A model generated the notes under the pieces. The model saw only the letters and a program-made list of their open reading frames with translations, ran no database searches and was not told where the DNA came from. The translations under genes were made by a program, and so were the position numbers. A DNA stretch of 64,000 nucleotides, from positions 2,397,564 to 2,461,563 of the forward strand of contig CP075366.1 of NCBI GenBank assembly GCA_019454145.1. Direction: 5' to 3'. The stretch comes from Fimbriimonadaceae bacterium (GTDB lineage: Bacteria > Armatimonadota > Fimbriimonadia > Fimbriimonadales > Fimbriimonadaceae). Shown in pieces: positions 1 through 8,140 of the stretch. Position 1 is the stretch's first letter. Each line of letters begins with the position of its first letter.

Positions 1-1
1 T

Positions 2-193
2 CGAGCAGAATTTTTGCGGAGACTCGAACGCCTAGGCTCGGAAGTCGGAATGGAACTGCCAAAGGGTGCCGGGCCGGGGGTTGATTCCACTGCAAAGCGT
101 TTAGTAGAAGCTAAAGGCAAGGAAATTTTAAGAGAAGTGGCCAAGACTCACTTCCGAACTACGGAAAAAGTTCTTGGCCACGCTTTAGTCTAG
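2..193 (+). CDS. C-terminal end of a protein cut by the window start
   Basis: An open frame enters from the left edge and ends at TAG 191-193, leaving 63 residues. The fragment is charged and helical in character and ends in KVLGHALV. I do not recognise the family. The next gene lies on the other strand, and the two stops are about 7 bases apart. An imperfect inverted repeat, 190-199 with 205-214 (one G-U pair), covers both stops and could end transcription from both sides, although it has no T tract. Confidence 0.5.
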   Translation, partial: RAEFLRRLERLGSEVGMELPKGAGPGVDSTAKRLVEAKGKEILREVAKTHFRTTEKVLGHALV

Positions 194-200
194 TTTGAAT

Positions 201-464
201 TTAGTTCAAATTAGATTCGGTTGGGCTTTTTACGAATTCGAGGACAAATACGCGGCCTTCTGAATTCACAAATGTCCTTTGTTCCTTGGTTTGCTTTGGC
301 AGATGATCCAAGTTGCGCCAATCAAAAGATTTGCTCATTGATGGCTTTGGAGAAGTCGTGACTGCGGGCTTTTGGACTGGCGCTTCTTTTGCCGCCACGG
401 ATACAGCGATTGCTTTGGCTAAAACCACCATTGCTTTCACTACTTGTCCAAAAAGTTCGTTCAT
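201..464 (-). CDS. Small hypothetical protein, 87 aa
   Basis: I do not recognise this protein. It starts with a short helix rich in V, A and K (MNELFGQVVKAMVVLAKAI), followed by a Pro/Lys/Ser linker and a polar C-terminal part. The start is well supported: on the minus strand AAAGGAGAAAGAA stands directly before the ATG, the best ribosome site in this part of the window. A frame on the other strand (313-537) overlaps it but has no such site. The gene is monocistronic, with 251 bases to the divergent pyrimidine operon. It is too short and compositionally plain for a function call. Confidence 0.6.
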   Translation of the reverse strand: MNELFGQVVKAMVVLAKAIAVSVAAKEAPVQKPAVTTSPKPSMSKSFDWRNLDHLPKQTKEQRTFVNSEGRVFVLEFVKSPTESNLN

Positions 465-635
465 TTCTTTCTCCTTTGTAACCCTTACAGTTTTTGGGGA
501 ATGTTTAGTTCCCGGCCCTGTAAGACTTAACGCATAAAGGGGCGGAGGGTTTACGGTGAATTTTGAAAATGGAGGAAAAGGGTAGCGAAACTCATAGTTT
601 CCTCACAAGCGAAATCAACTCAGTTAACGGGTAGA

Positions 636-655
636 CAGACTCAAAAAATAGTCTG
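636..655 (+). promoter_or_regulatory. Hairpin upstream of pyrR
   Basis: CAGACT at 636-641 is perfectly complementary to AGTCTG at 650-655, with an A-rich 8-base loop. A second weaker hairpin (TTCCCT with AGGGGA) lies near 681-697. They may belong to a PyrR-responsive leader, but no terminator T tract follows and I cannot see a convincing PyrR binding loop. Confidence 0.25.
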
Positions 656-702
656 GATTGCCTGACTTTTACAATCTCCGTTTTCCCTGAAAGGGGACTG
701 GT

Positions 703-708
703 CATAAT
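703..708 (+). promoter_or_regulatory. Candidate -10 element of pyrR, leaderless spacing
   Basis: CATAAT stands 7 bases before the pyrR ATG at 716, so the expected transcription start falls on or next to the start codon. No -35 box is clear. See the finding on leaderless genes. Confidence 0.4.
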
Positions 709-715
709 AAGTTCA

Positions 716-1258
716 ATGGCGGAAGTCCTTCTCGATTCCTCAGCAATGAAGAGAACCCTCTCGCGTATGGCGCATGAGATCCTTGATGGCAATTCGGGCG
801 GTCAGGACTTGGTGGTTGTTGGAATTTTGCGGCGGGGATATCCGGTTGCGAAGCGGTTGGCATTTTTAATGACTCAAGTTGAAGGGGCGACTATTCCCTG
901 CGGAAAGATCGATGTTCGCTCTTTTCGCGACGACTTGAAGGATGAAGCCCCCACGGATGAAACGGAGATTCCATTCCAGATAAACGACCGCAGAGTGGTT
1001 TTAGTGGACGAGGTGATCTTTACGGGTCGGACGGTTCGCGCGGCGATGGAAGGAATCATGCGCCTTGGGCGACCAAGCCATATCCAGCTTGCATCGCTGG
1101 TGGATCGCGGTCATCGAGAACTACCGATCCAAGCAGATTATGTCGGTCGCAAGGTGGAAACCCAGCGGGAAGATCATATTTTTGTTAAGTTGAGCGAATT
1201 TGACGGAGAAGACTCGGTAGTTTTAGCCAGAGGCGGAGTAGTGGAGAGCTTGAAATGA
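716..1258 (+). CDS. pyrR: PyrR bifunctional regulator / uracil phosphoribosyltransferase
   Basis: PyrR senses uridine nucleotides and usually represses pyr genes by binding their mRNA leader; it also makes UMP from uracil and PRPP. The 180 residues match the family length. The type I phosphoribosyltransferase loop VVLVDEVIFTGRT is at residues 94-106, with the earlier GILRRGYPVAKRLA segment typical of PyrR. It is the first gene of pyrR-pyrB-pyrC, and its stop overlaps the pyrB start in ATGA. No Shine-Dalgarno sequence is seen; a -10-like CATAAT lies only 7 bases upstream. That leaves little room for a leader, so the usual attenuation mechanism is doubtful here. Confidence 0.93.
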   Translation: MAEVLLDSSAMKRTLSRMAHEILDGNSGGQDLVVVGILRRGYPVAKRLAFLMTQVEGATIPCGKIDVRSFRDDLKDEAPTDETEIPFQINDRRVVLVDEVIFTGRTVRAAMEGIMRLGRPSHIQLASLVDRGHRELPIQADYVGRKVETQREDHIFVKLSEFDGEDSVVLARGGVVESLK

Positions 1259-2181
1259 ATCAGAGCATGTTAGCAATACGACACACGTCGGCAGAGGATA
1301 TTCGTGAGTTGATCGATCTTGCCGCTCAATTCAAGGCCGATATTGAGGCGGGTCGTGAAGTAGATGCCGGGCCGCGACGCACGATTGGTCTTCTTTTCTT
1401 TGAAAACTCCACCCGAACCCGCGTGAGCTTTGAACAAGCCTGCAACTATCTGAATTATCGGGTTGTGAACTTTTCTGGAAGTGGAAGTTCGCTGAGCAAA
1501 GGTGAATCGCTTAAAGACACGATTCTCACACTCAAGCACGAAAGATTAGAAGCGGTCGTAATGCGGCATAGAGCTAGCGGAGCGGCCCAACTCGCGGCGG
1601 AATATTTCGGCGGTCCACTTGTCAATGCAGGTGATGGTCAGCACGAACATCCGACTCAAGCACTAGGAGATGGATTGACAGTTCTTAGCCATAAAGGCAA
1701 ACTGGAAGGACTGCGAGTTGCGATAGTTGGTGACATCATGCACAGTCGGGTCGCGCGGAGCAACGCTTGGCTATTTAGCAAACTTGGTTGCGAAGTCCGG
1801 TTTGTTGGACCGCGAACGCTGATTCCTGGTTCAACCGCAAAGCTTCCTGGCGAGGTTTATTACGATCTCCGTACAGGAATTTCTGGTGCTGACGTTGTGA
1901 TGTGCCTGCGGTTGCAAAAGGAGCGTATGACAGAGGGACGTTTGAGCTCTCTCGGCGAGTACCGGCGGCTTTATCAGATCAACCGGCGAACCCTGAAATG
2001 GGCGGCAGATGATGCGCTCGTGATGCACCCGGGGCCGATCAACCGAGGGGTTGAGGTGGATGACCTCACCGCCGATGGCCCGCAAAGTGTGATTTCTGAT
2101 CAGGTGACAAACGGTGTTTACGTGAGGATGGCGGTTTTGAACTGGGTGTTCCAAAAACAAATGGCGGCGGTGGCGAAATGA
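1255..2181 (+). CDS. pyrB: Aspartate carbamoyltransferase catalytic chain
   Basis: The enzyme joins carbamoyl phosphate and aspartate in the committed step of UMP synthesis. The carbamoyl phosphate loop STRTR is at residues 52-56 and HPTQALGD at 132-139; SKGES near 81-85 matches the loop that reaches the neighbouring subunit's site. The length of 308 residues is normal. It overlaps pyrR and pyrC by four bases each (ATGA), which indicates translational coupling. No pyrI regulatory chain is present, so the enzyme is probably a free trimer or a dodecamer with dihydroorotase; the latter is an inference from the gene pairing. Confidence 0.96.
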   Translation: MNQSMLAIRHTSAEDIRELIDLAAQFKADIEAGREVDAGPRRTIGLLFFENSTRTRVSFEQACNYLNYRVVNFSGSGSSLSKGESLKDTILTLKHERLEAVVMRHRASGAAQLAAEYFGGPLVNAGDGQHEHPTQALGDGLTVLSHKGKLEGLRVAIVGDIMHSRVARSNAWLFSKLGCEVRFVGPRTLIPGSTAKLPGEVYYDLRTGISGADVVMCLRLQKERMTEGRLSSLGEYRRLYQINRRTLKWAADDALVMHPGPINRGVEVDDLTADGPQSVISDQVTNGVYVRMAVLNWVFQKQMAAVAK

Positions 2182-3503
2182 TAACGGTATTCAAAAATGG
2201 GCGGATTCTTGATCCTTCTCAAGATTTAGACATCATCGGCTCCATTATTTTGGAAGATGGTCAGGTCACCGAAATTGGCGAAGATGTTGAGATCGGCGAA
2301 TATGATGAGCTTTACGATTGCAGTGGTTTGTGGATCACGCCTGGTTTGGTTGATCTTCACACACACCTACGTGAACCAGGTGAAGAGCGGCGAGAAACCA
2401 TTAAGACGGGCACTCAAGCGGCAGCGGCGGGCGGATTTACCACTATCTGCTGCATGCCAAACACAAGCCCCGCGTTAGATAATCCTGCGATTGTTGACTT
2501 CATCTTGGATAAAGCGGCTTCGCCCGAAGCAGGCGGGATATTTGTTCAACCCATCGGAGCACTCACTAAGGGCCAGCTTGGGCTTGAACTTGCCGACATT
2601 GCTGCCTTGCGACAGGCTGGGGTTGCCGCCGTCAGTGACGAAGGATGCCCGATTCAAGACGCCAGCGTGATGATGCGGGCGATGGAATTCTGCCTTCAGC
2701 TTGATCTGCCGATCATGGTGCACTGCGAAGACGTTTCTCTTACTGTCGACGGTTGCATGAACGATGGCCCGACTTCGGCGATGCTTGGCTTGAACGGAAT
2801 TCCGCGCAGTGCGGAAGAGATCATGATCATGCGCAACTGCGTTCTTGCGTTGAACACTGGTTGCCGCGTTCACTTTATGCGCGTGAGTACATGGGGCGGG
2901 GTCGAAATGATCCGCCAGTTTAAGTACCTCGGCGCGCCAATCACTTGCGAAGTCAGCCCGCCGCACCTAACACTCACCGATGAAGCAATTGGTGAGTTCA
3001 ATCCCATCTACAAAACAACTCCACCATTACGATCTGAAGTTGATATTGATATCTTGATGCAAGCCCTTGCTGATGGAACAATTGATGCAATCGCCAGCGA
3101 TCACTCACCTTATGCGCCATTTGAGGTTGAAGTCCCGTTCGAGGAAGCTCCTATGGGCATGAGCACCCTGGAATCAACTCTCGGCGTAATCCTCACCCAT
3201 GTCACCCACAAGGGAATCTTGACTCCGCTTGAAACCATCCACCGGCTCAGCACTGGGCCAGCTCAAATTCTCGGTTTGGAAGCAGGCACGCTGATTCCGG
3301 GCAAAACTCCGGTAGCTCAAATGACAATTATTGACCCGAATTTGGAATGGACATTCGATGCTCAGCGTACATTTAGTCAGGGTAAGAACTCTCCTTTCCA
3401 TGGATGGAGCCTTACCGGAAAGGCGATGGTGACCTACTGTGGAAACGAAGTTTATCGAGACCCCATGCTAAGCAGTGAAAGATATGAATTGGCGCTGGCT
3501 TAG
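2178..3503 (+). CDS. pyrC: Dihydroorotase, class I
   Basis: The enzyme closes carbamoyl aspartate to dihydroorotate. The amidohydrolase metal motif DLHTHLREPG is at residues 59-68, a His-containing strand PIMVHCED near 178-185, and the catalytic Asp of ASDHSPY near residue 308. At 441 residues with an N-terminal beta-sandwich stretch, it is the class I form often paired with PyrB. The start overlaps pyrB by four bases, and the C-terminus runs about 20 bases into the following lipoprotein gene. Later pathway genes (pyrD, pyrE, pyrF) are not in the window. Confidence 0.95.
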   Translation: MITVFKNGRILDPSQDLDIIGSIILEDGQVTEIGEDVEIGEYDELYDCSGLWITPGLVDLHTHLREPGEERRETIKTGTQAAAAGGFTTICCMPNTSPALDNPAIVDFILDKAASPEAGGIFVQPIGALTKGQLGLELADIAALRQAGVAAVSDEGCPIQDASVMMRAMEFCLQLDLPIMVHCEDVSLTVDGCMNDGPTSAMLGLNGIPRSAEEIMIMRNCVLALNTGCRVHFMRVSTWGGVEMIRQFKYLGAPITCEVSPPHLTLTDEAIGEFNPIYKTTPPLRSEVDIDILMQALADGTIDAIASDHSPYAPFEVEVPFEEAPMGMSTLESTLGVILTHVTHKGILTPLETIHRLSTGPAQILGLEAGTLIPGKTPVAQMTIIDPNLEWTFDAQRTFSQGKNSPFHGWSLTGKAMVTYCGNEVYRDPMLSSERYELALA

Positions 3504-4245
3504 TTCTGCTGTTTTCTGTTTAGGCTTAGCAGGGTGCTCCGTTATCCAGCTACCTGATCCTAACGATATGGGGGGTAGAGAGCAGATTGACCCTGAGATC
3601 ATGCAACGCAATATCGCACTCGCCTACCAGGATCTTGGACTCCGCGTTAAGCGTGGCGAAATTAATGAAGCCCAAAAAGAAAAGCTAATTCGTGAACTAG
3701 CGGAAAATTTAGCAAGCTACATAAAATTGGAGAATATTCCGGATCATGAGGCGTATCGTTACGCAGATGTTTTGCGACAAGCGAATAGGCTTGCGGAAGC
3801 AAAAGCTGTGTATGAAACCGCAGTATCAGTTGCTAAAACCGAAGATCGACTAGTCAACGATTCTCTTCAATTAGCGCGGGTGATGTGCATGATGGGAGAA
3901 GTAAAGCCTGCGATTGATCTGGCCCGAACGACTTTTACGGCAAGCCCTAAGGAAAAGGCTCCTATTCTGCTTTCTGTGCTTTACGAAATTGTTCCCGCAG
4001 GCAAAGATAAGGGTCACGATGTTGAGCTAGGCGATCTTTTGCTAGATGCGATAGACCAACAAATGTTGGTAGAAGTTGACCCAGAATCTGATGCGGGAAA
4101 AGCGTTCCTTGATGCTTCACAAGTGCATGTTGCTAAGGCATGGCAAGAAGCCATGAAACTCTACAATTCGGCAAATCGTGAAGATTTAATGCGGAAAGCG
4201 ATTGAACGTCGTGACGCTGTTGCCAAAAAGTTTGGGAATTTTTAG
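3484..4245 (+). CDS. Lipoprotein, probably TPR-like helical
   Basis: I chose the ATG at 3484 because the protein then begins MNWRWLSSAVFCLGLAGC, a compact lipoprotein signal with Cys in a LAGC lipobox; an ATG at 3475 is also in frame. The mature part is helical, with segments such as ANRLAEAKAVYETAVSVAK that resemble tetratricopeptide repeats. It begins inside the end of pyrC and abuts the next kinase gene, so it may ride on the pyrimidine operon, but no functional link is evident. The specific family is not recognised. Confidence 0.75.
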   Translation: MNWRWLSSAVFCLGLAGCSVIQLPDPNDMGGREQIDPEIMQRNIALAYQDLGLRVKRGEINEAQKEKLIRELAENLASYIKLENIPDHEAYRYADVLRQANRLAEAKAVYETAVSVAKTEDRLVNDSLQLARVMCMMGEVKPAIDLARTTFTASPKEKAPILLSVLYEIVPAGKDKGHDVELGDLLLDAIDQQMLVEVDPESDAGKAFLDASQVHVAKAWQEAMKLYNSANREDLMRKAIERRDAVAKKFGNF

Positions 4246-5217
4246 ATGAGCTTCCGCGAGTTGCTGGATTCCTTTCAGGGTTTGAAGGCCGTCGTTATCG
4301 GCGACATCATGCTTGACGAATACATCGTTGGCTCTATTGATCGTATCAGCCCTGAAGCTCCCGTGATGGTCGTAAAAAAGGAAAGCACTCGCTGGGTTCC
4401 GGGCGGAGCGGCGAACGTCGCGAAGAATATTGCCGCACTCGGCGCACAAGCTAGGGTTCTGGGAGTCGCTGGCGATGACGAAGGCGGGCGACTACTCAAG
4501 GAAGCCATAGATTCTCAAGCGGGTTTGGATGCGTCTCTTTTCACCGATAAAGGAAGGGTGACGACGAGAAAAACCAGGATTCTGGCGAACCATTCTCACC
4601 AAGTCTTACGAGTTGACGAAGAAACAAATCGACCAGTCAGCCGAGAGGTTTTGGATTGGGTAATCCATTCGCTTGACATTGAATCTGCTGACGTGGTTTT
4701 TCTCAGTGACTACACAAAAGGGATGCTCACTCCCGCATTAAACCAGGCGGTGCTCGAAGCAGCAAAAAAAGCAGGCAAGCTCGTAGTGGTTAATGCCAAA
4801 CCATCCTCCGCAAAGACCTTTTTGGATGCAGATTTACTCACTTTGAATCGTGGCGAGGCGACCGCAGTGCTTGGTCATCGCCCGACAAATCTATCTGATG
4901 GAGTCACCGCCGCGCGTCACTTGCGAAATGAACTCGGTGTGCAGGGAGTCCTGGTCACAATGGGTGATTTGGGAATGAGTGCCGCCTGGCCGGACGGGGA
5001 AGCCCTGGTGAACGCGCCTGAAGTTGAAGCATACGACGTCGCTGGAGCGGGGGATACAGTTCTAGCTACTATCGGACTTGGTTTAGCACGTTCTGGCTTT
5101 AACTCAAACATTTTTGAACTGGCGGCACAAACAAGTGCAAAAGTAGTCCAGCATGTGGGGGTCGCTATTCCTTCAGAAAGTGACCTTGAATCTATCCGGT
5201 CCCTGCACGGGCAGTAG
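4246..5217 (+). CDS. rfaE1: PfkB-family kinase, D-glycero-D-manno-heptose-7-phosphate kinase type
   Basis: Family members of this type phosphorylate heptose 7-phosphate for the ADP-heptose used in lipopolysaccharide core. The N-terminus GDIMLDEYIVGSIDRISPEA and the GGAANVAKNIAALG motif are characteristic of the kinase half of HldE. The ATP-site motif AGAGDTV near residue 266 holds the catalytic Asp. At 323 residues it is only the kinase domain; the cytidylyltransferase half is absent and must be encoded elsewhere if the pathway is complete. It starts directly after the stop of the preceding lipoprotein gene. Substrate assignment is by motif only. Confidence 0.85.
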   Translation: MSFRELLDSFQGLKAVVIGDIMLDEYIVGSIDRISPEAPVMVVKKESTRWVPGGAANVAKNIAALGAQARVLGVAGDDEGGRLLKEAIDSQAGLDASLFTDKGRVTTRKTRILANHSHQVLRVDEETNRPVSREVLDWVIHSLDIESADVVFLSDYTKGMLTPALNQAVLEAAKKAGKLVVVNAKPSSAKTFLDADLLTLNRGEATAVLGHRPTNLSDGVTAARHLRNELGVQGVLVTMGDLGMSAAWPDGEALVNAPEVEAYDVAGAGDTVLATIGLGLARSGFNSNIFELAAQTSAKVVQHVGVAIPSESDLESIRSLHGQ

Positions 5218-5261
5218 GTTCAATTGGTATCATTGCAAATTAGACCAGTCAGGTACATACC

Positions 5262-5531
5262 ATGAGAGTACGAAACAAGGAAATGCGCAATCGTCGCCGA
5301 CGGAAAGAAGAGCGCGTTAAAGAATTAATTAAAGAAGCTAAGGCAGCCGGTAAGGGTGGCAAGAAGAAAGCAGTTGCTCCCGCCGCAACTGAAGCCCCTA
5401 AGAAAGAAGTAGCAGCAAAAAAACCAGCAGCTAAAAAGCCGACCGCGAAAAAAGACACTGCCGAAAAAGCTCCGGCAAAGAAACCTGCCGCTAAGAAGTC
5501 GGCAAAAACAGAAGAAACCAAAGAAAGCTAA
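5262..5531 (+). CDS. Small basic Lys/Ala-rich protein, histone H1-like
   Basis: The first 30 residues are dense in Arg, Glu and Lys and should form a charged helix (RNRRRRKEERVKELIKEAK). The rest is a low-complexity tail of KKPAAKK-type units, like the C-terminal tails of histone H1 and the bacterial Hc1/AlgP-like proteins. Such tails bind DNA or polyanions, so a nucleoid role is possible. An RNA-binding role, or a ribosome-associated one, is an alternative. The gene is single, 44 bases after the kinase gene, and is followed by a terminator-like hairpin. Low complexity makes similarity-based naming unsafe. Confidence 0.75.
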   Translation: MRVRNKEMRNRRRRKEERVKELIKEAKAAGKGGKKKAVAPAATEAPKKEVAAKKPAAKKPTAKKDTAEKAPAKKPAAKKSAKTEETKES

Positions 5532-5560
5532 TTCAACGGTCTCAATTTCAAAACTATCGA

Positions 5561-5599
5561 ATCCCTTAGTCGTTAAGTCGAGTAGGGGATTTATTTTTG
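5561..5599 (+). terminator. Probable terminator after the H1-like gene
   Basis: AATCCCTTA at 5561-5569 pairs with TAGGGGATT at 5584-5592 (one G-U pair) and is followed by TATTTTT. The position, 30 bases after the stop of the basic protein and before the cyclase gene, fits a factor-independent terminator. Confidence 0.6.
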
Positions 5600-5645
5600 G
5601 GCACCAGGAGGGTTCAGCTTTGGTAAAGTGGAGTACGGGTGATTT

Positions 5646-7457
5646 GTGGCTGACGTTTTGAGCCAAGAAGCCCAGCGAGACGTGCCTGTTCCCCTCGCAA
5701 ATCAGTGGGAAGTTTTTGCTGAATATGTCAGGGCTAATCCGGGTTGCTTGGGTCGTACTCCGGATGATCTTGCCCGTGAATTTGAGCTAGATGTAGATTT
5801 TGTGCGTTCGTTTGTTGCCGCCATGCGGACACCCATCGAACAAGAATCATTTCTTGAGGTCGGGGCACGTGCGGTTAAAGAAGCGTTTTCAAAAGTTGTC
5901 AGCCGCGTCAAATCCACTTTTGTTGAACTCACAGGTCGCCCATGGCTGTGCTTGATGGGTTCAACCCTCACAACATTTGCCGTTGTGACGTTGCTGGTGT
6001 TGTTTAGAAACTCTTTTCAGTTAGGAGTTAACTTCCTGTACACGGGTGCGGCAGGCGCACTGGTCGGCGCACTATTTGTAATGACGTTCATCACTCATTC
6101 TGTTTGTTATTACCGGCACGCCCAAATGCGATATGCCTTTGCCTTTTCAGCGGTGATGCTGATGGCTTGGTTTGCTTTTATGAATCTTGCAATGGATTCC
6201 CAGGGTAGGGCAGAAATCGAACGAAACAACCTGCCAGCTGTTCCTCTTATGATTTTTGGCGCGATTATCATGGCGGCACTCTACTTTCTATTTGCGATGA
6301 CTGCTACTTTAAGCGGCGGATATGCCCGGTACCGACGCGAATCGATGGTTGAACGTGAAGTCAGCCGGCAAGAGCTTTTGGATCGGTTATTTGAAGTCAA
6401 TTCGCGGCTTGGAGGATTACTCGCCGCAGATCGGAGAGTGCGGGCAAGATTTTTAGACCGCATTCGTACCGCTAAAACCTACTACCTCAACGTTTTGCTA
6501 TGGGGCATTGCGGTTGGGATGCTCGATGTATTGATCTTCGGGTTGTATTCGCAGACCACGGGGCACGAATTCTCTTGGGACGTTTCTTTGCCCTGGGCAA
6601 TGATCGTTGCCGGAATCAGCCTGACTGTCATCAAGTATGGATTTGCAATTCTCAGCGGATTCATTGCTGGTCGCCCAGCCAGGGCGATGAGCGCAGTGAT
6701 CTCATTTGGTGCTGGTTTATGGCTGGCGAGCTTTTTTCCCCTCGGCACATACGGGTTTAAACACGCGCTAGACCAAGTAAAAATTGGAAACATATTTATG
6801 GGATTGATCGGAGTTGTATTTATCGGGTTGGTCACAGGATATGCGGCCTTGGTGGAAGAACGCAATTACCGCGATTCAAGACTGCGCAACGATGACCCTG
6901 CTTCGCTTTTAGCCCAGCAAATCCAAATTCAATGGCGGCTTGGTTTAGGCACTCAGGCAACCACCGTTCTTGTTGTTGATGTCGCTAAATCCACGACAAT
7001 GAAAGCGAATGCAGACCCGCTCAAGATCGAGTGGAGCTTCCGCGAATATCAGTCATTGATCGAGGAAAAGAGCCGTCAACATGGCGGTCAAGTTCTTTCA
7101 ACTGCGGGTGATGGTGCGGTTGTTGGGTTCCCAAGTCCCCAGCTCGCAGTAATCGCTGCTCGAGAGATATTAACGGAAATGCCGCGGTTCAATATGCGGC
7201 GAAACCGACTGACCGTGCCTTTCCGAATTCGAATTGGGATTCATACTGGACGAACCGAGGCAAACTTGGCTGATGCTCCATTCAATGAGATTATTGATAT
7301 TGCCGCTCACATTGAAGGCGTGGCTCCTATCGGCGGCATTGCCGTGAGCAAGGCAGTAGCCGATGCAGTTACTGAAGGCACCGACTTCGGCGAATTGGCC
7401 CATCAAGTGGATGGGCAGCAAGTTTATGTCGTATTAAATCCGACGGTAGATGCGTAA
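5646..7457 (+). CDS. Membrane-bound class III adenylate/guanylate cyclase
   Basis: The C-terminal domain (about residues 435-590) is a class III nucleotide cyclase. The two metal-binding aspartates are visible in VLVVDVAKST (D445) and STAGDGAVVGF (D489), followed by RIRIGIHTG. Ahead of it are about 90 cytoplasmic residues and a long multi-helix membrane region (roughly 100-405, perhaps seven or eight segments). I expect cAMP, but the substrate cannot be fixed by eye. The start is GTG at 5646. The next gene, lipB, begins directly after its stop. No sensor domain of a known family is visible, so the membrane part may itself be the sensor. Confidence 0.88.
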   Translation: MADVLSQEAQRDVPVPLANQWEVFAEYVRANPGCLGRTPDDLAREFELDVDFVRSFVAAMRTPIEQESFLEVGARAVKEAFSKVVSRVKSTFVELTGRPWLCLMGSTLTTFAVVTLLVLFRNSFQLGVNFLYTGAAGALVGALFVMTFITHSVCYYRHAQMRYAFAFSAVMLMAWFAFMNLAMDSQGRAEIERNNLPAVPLMIFGAIIMAALYFLFAMTATLSGGYARYRRESMVEREVSRQELLDRLFEVNSRLGGLLAADRRVRARFLDRIRTAKTYYLNVLLWGIAVGMLDVLIFGLYSQTTGHEFSWDVSLPWAMIVAGISLTVIKYGFAILSGFIAGRPARAMSAVISFGAGLWLASFFPLGTYGFKHALDQVKIGNIFMGLIGVVFIGLVTGYAALVEERNYRDSRLRNDDPASLLAQQIQIQWRLGLGTQATTVLVVDVAKSTTMKANADPLKIEWSFREYQSLIEEKSRQHGGQVLSTAGDGAVVGFPSPQLAVIAAREILTEMPRFNMRRNRLTVPFRIRIGIHTGRTEANLADAPFNEIIDIAAHIEGVAPIGGIAVSKAVADAVTEGTDFGELAHQVDGQQVYVVLNPTVDA

Positions 7458-8096
7458 ATGAAGGGTCGAATCGTTGATCTTGGTCGGATGGCTTATGAAC
7501 CTGCTTGGGCCGAGCAACTCAAGATTCACGCAGAAGTTCTCGATGGCGCGCCCGACACCCTGATATTTGTTGAACACGACCCTGTTCTCACCCTTGGGGC
7601 GAATTCCCATGAAGAAAACCTATTGCTGTCCCGCGAGGGTTACCAAGAGCACGGCATTGATGTGATCCGTACCGATCGAGGTGGAGATGTTACTTATCAC
7701 GGGCCAGGGCAGCTAGTGATTTATCCGATATTCGATATTTCTCGGCACGGAAAAGATTTGCACAAATGGATGCGGGATTTGGAAGAGACGATGATTCTGA
7801 CTTGCGCAGAGTTTGGGATCGAAGCCGGGCGTCTTTCCGATGTGAATACCGGCGCTTGGGTGGGTAACAAAAAGATCGCCGCAATTGGTGTGAAGGTTAA
7901 GAAATGGACAAATCTCCACGGTATCGCGATCAACTGCGATAACGATTTATCAGTGTTTAATCTAATTGTTCCTTGCGGCGTTGTGGGTCATGGCGTGACC
8001 AGTTTAAGTTCAGAATCTGACCGAATGGTTGATAACGATATGGCAAAACCAGCGGTTATCAGGGCGTTTGGAAAAGTATTCGACCTGCAGTTTTGA
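7458..8096 (+). CDS. lipB: Octanoyl-ACP:protein N-octanoyltransferase
   Basis: LipB moves octanoyl groups from acyl carrier protein to lipoyl domains, the first step of lipoate synthesis. The signature RGGDVTYHGPG is at residues 74-84, the catalytic Lys in NKKIAAIG near 139, and the catalytic Cys in VPCGVVGHG at 173. The length of 212 residues is normal. It starts immediately after the cyclase stop, so the two are probably cotranscribed, although no functional link is known. No lipA is present in the window. Confidence 0.95.
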   Translation: MKGRIVDLGRMAYEPAWAEQLKIHAEVLDGAPDTLIFVEHDPVLTLGANSHEENLLLSREGYQEHGIDVIRTDRGGDVTYHGPGQLVIYPIFDISRHGKDLHKWMRDLEETMILTCAEFGIEAGRLSDVNTGAWVGNKKIAAIGVKVKKWTNLHGIAINCDNDLSVFNLIVPCGVVGHGVTSLSSESDRMVDNDMAKPAVIRAFGKVFDLQF

Positions 8097-8107
8097 CATA
8101 AAATCGC

Positions 8108-8127
8108 CCAGGCATTTTTAAGCCTGG
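8108..8127. terminator. Weak hairpin between convergent genes
   Basis: CCAGGC at 8108-8113 pairs with GCCTGG at 8122-8127 between the ends of lipB and the DUF1501 gene. There is no T tract outside the stem, so termination is uncertain. Confidence 0.3.
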
Positions 8128-8140
8128 ACGATGGAATTAT

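Noticed and set aside
313-537. Plus-strand frame of 74 codons
   Set aside because: It overlaps the minus-strand gene with the strong AAAGGAGAAAGAA site, and it has none itself.
592-792. 66-codon minus-strand frame before pyrR
   Set aside because: It overlaps the pyrR start and promoter region, and its composition is not convincing.
2475-2966. 163-codon minus-strand frame
   Set aside because: It is entirely inside pyrC, which has clear motifs, and has no ribosome site.
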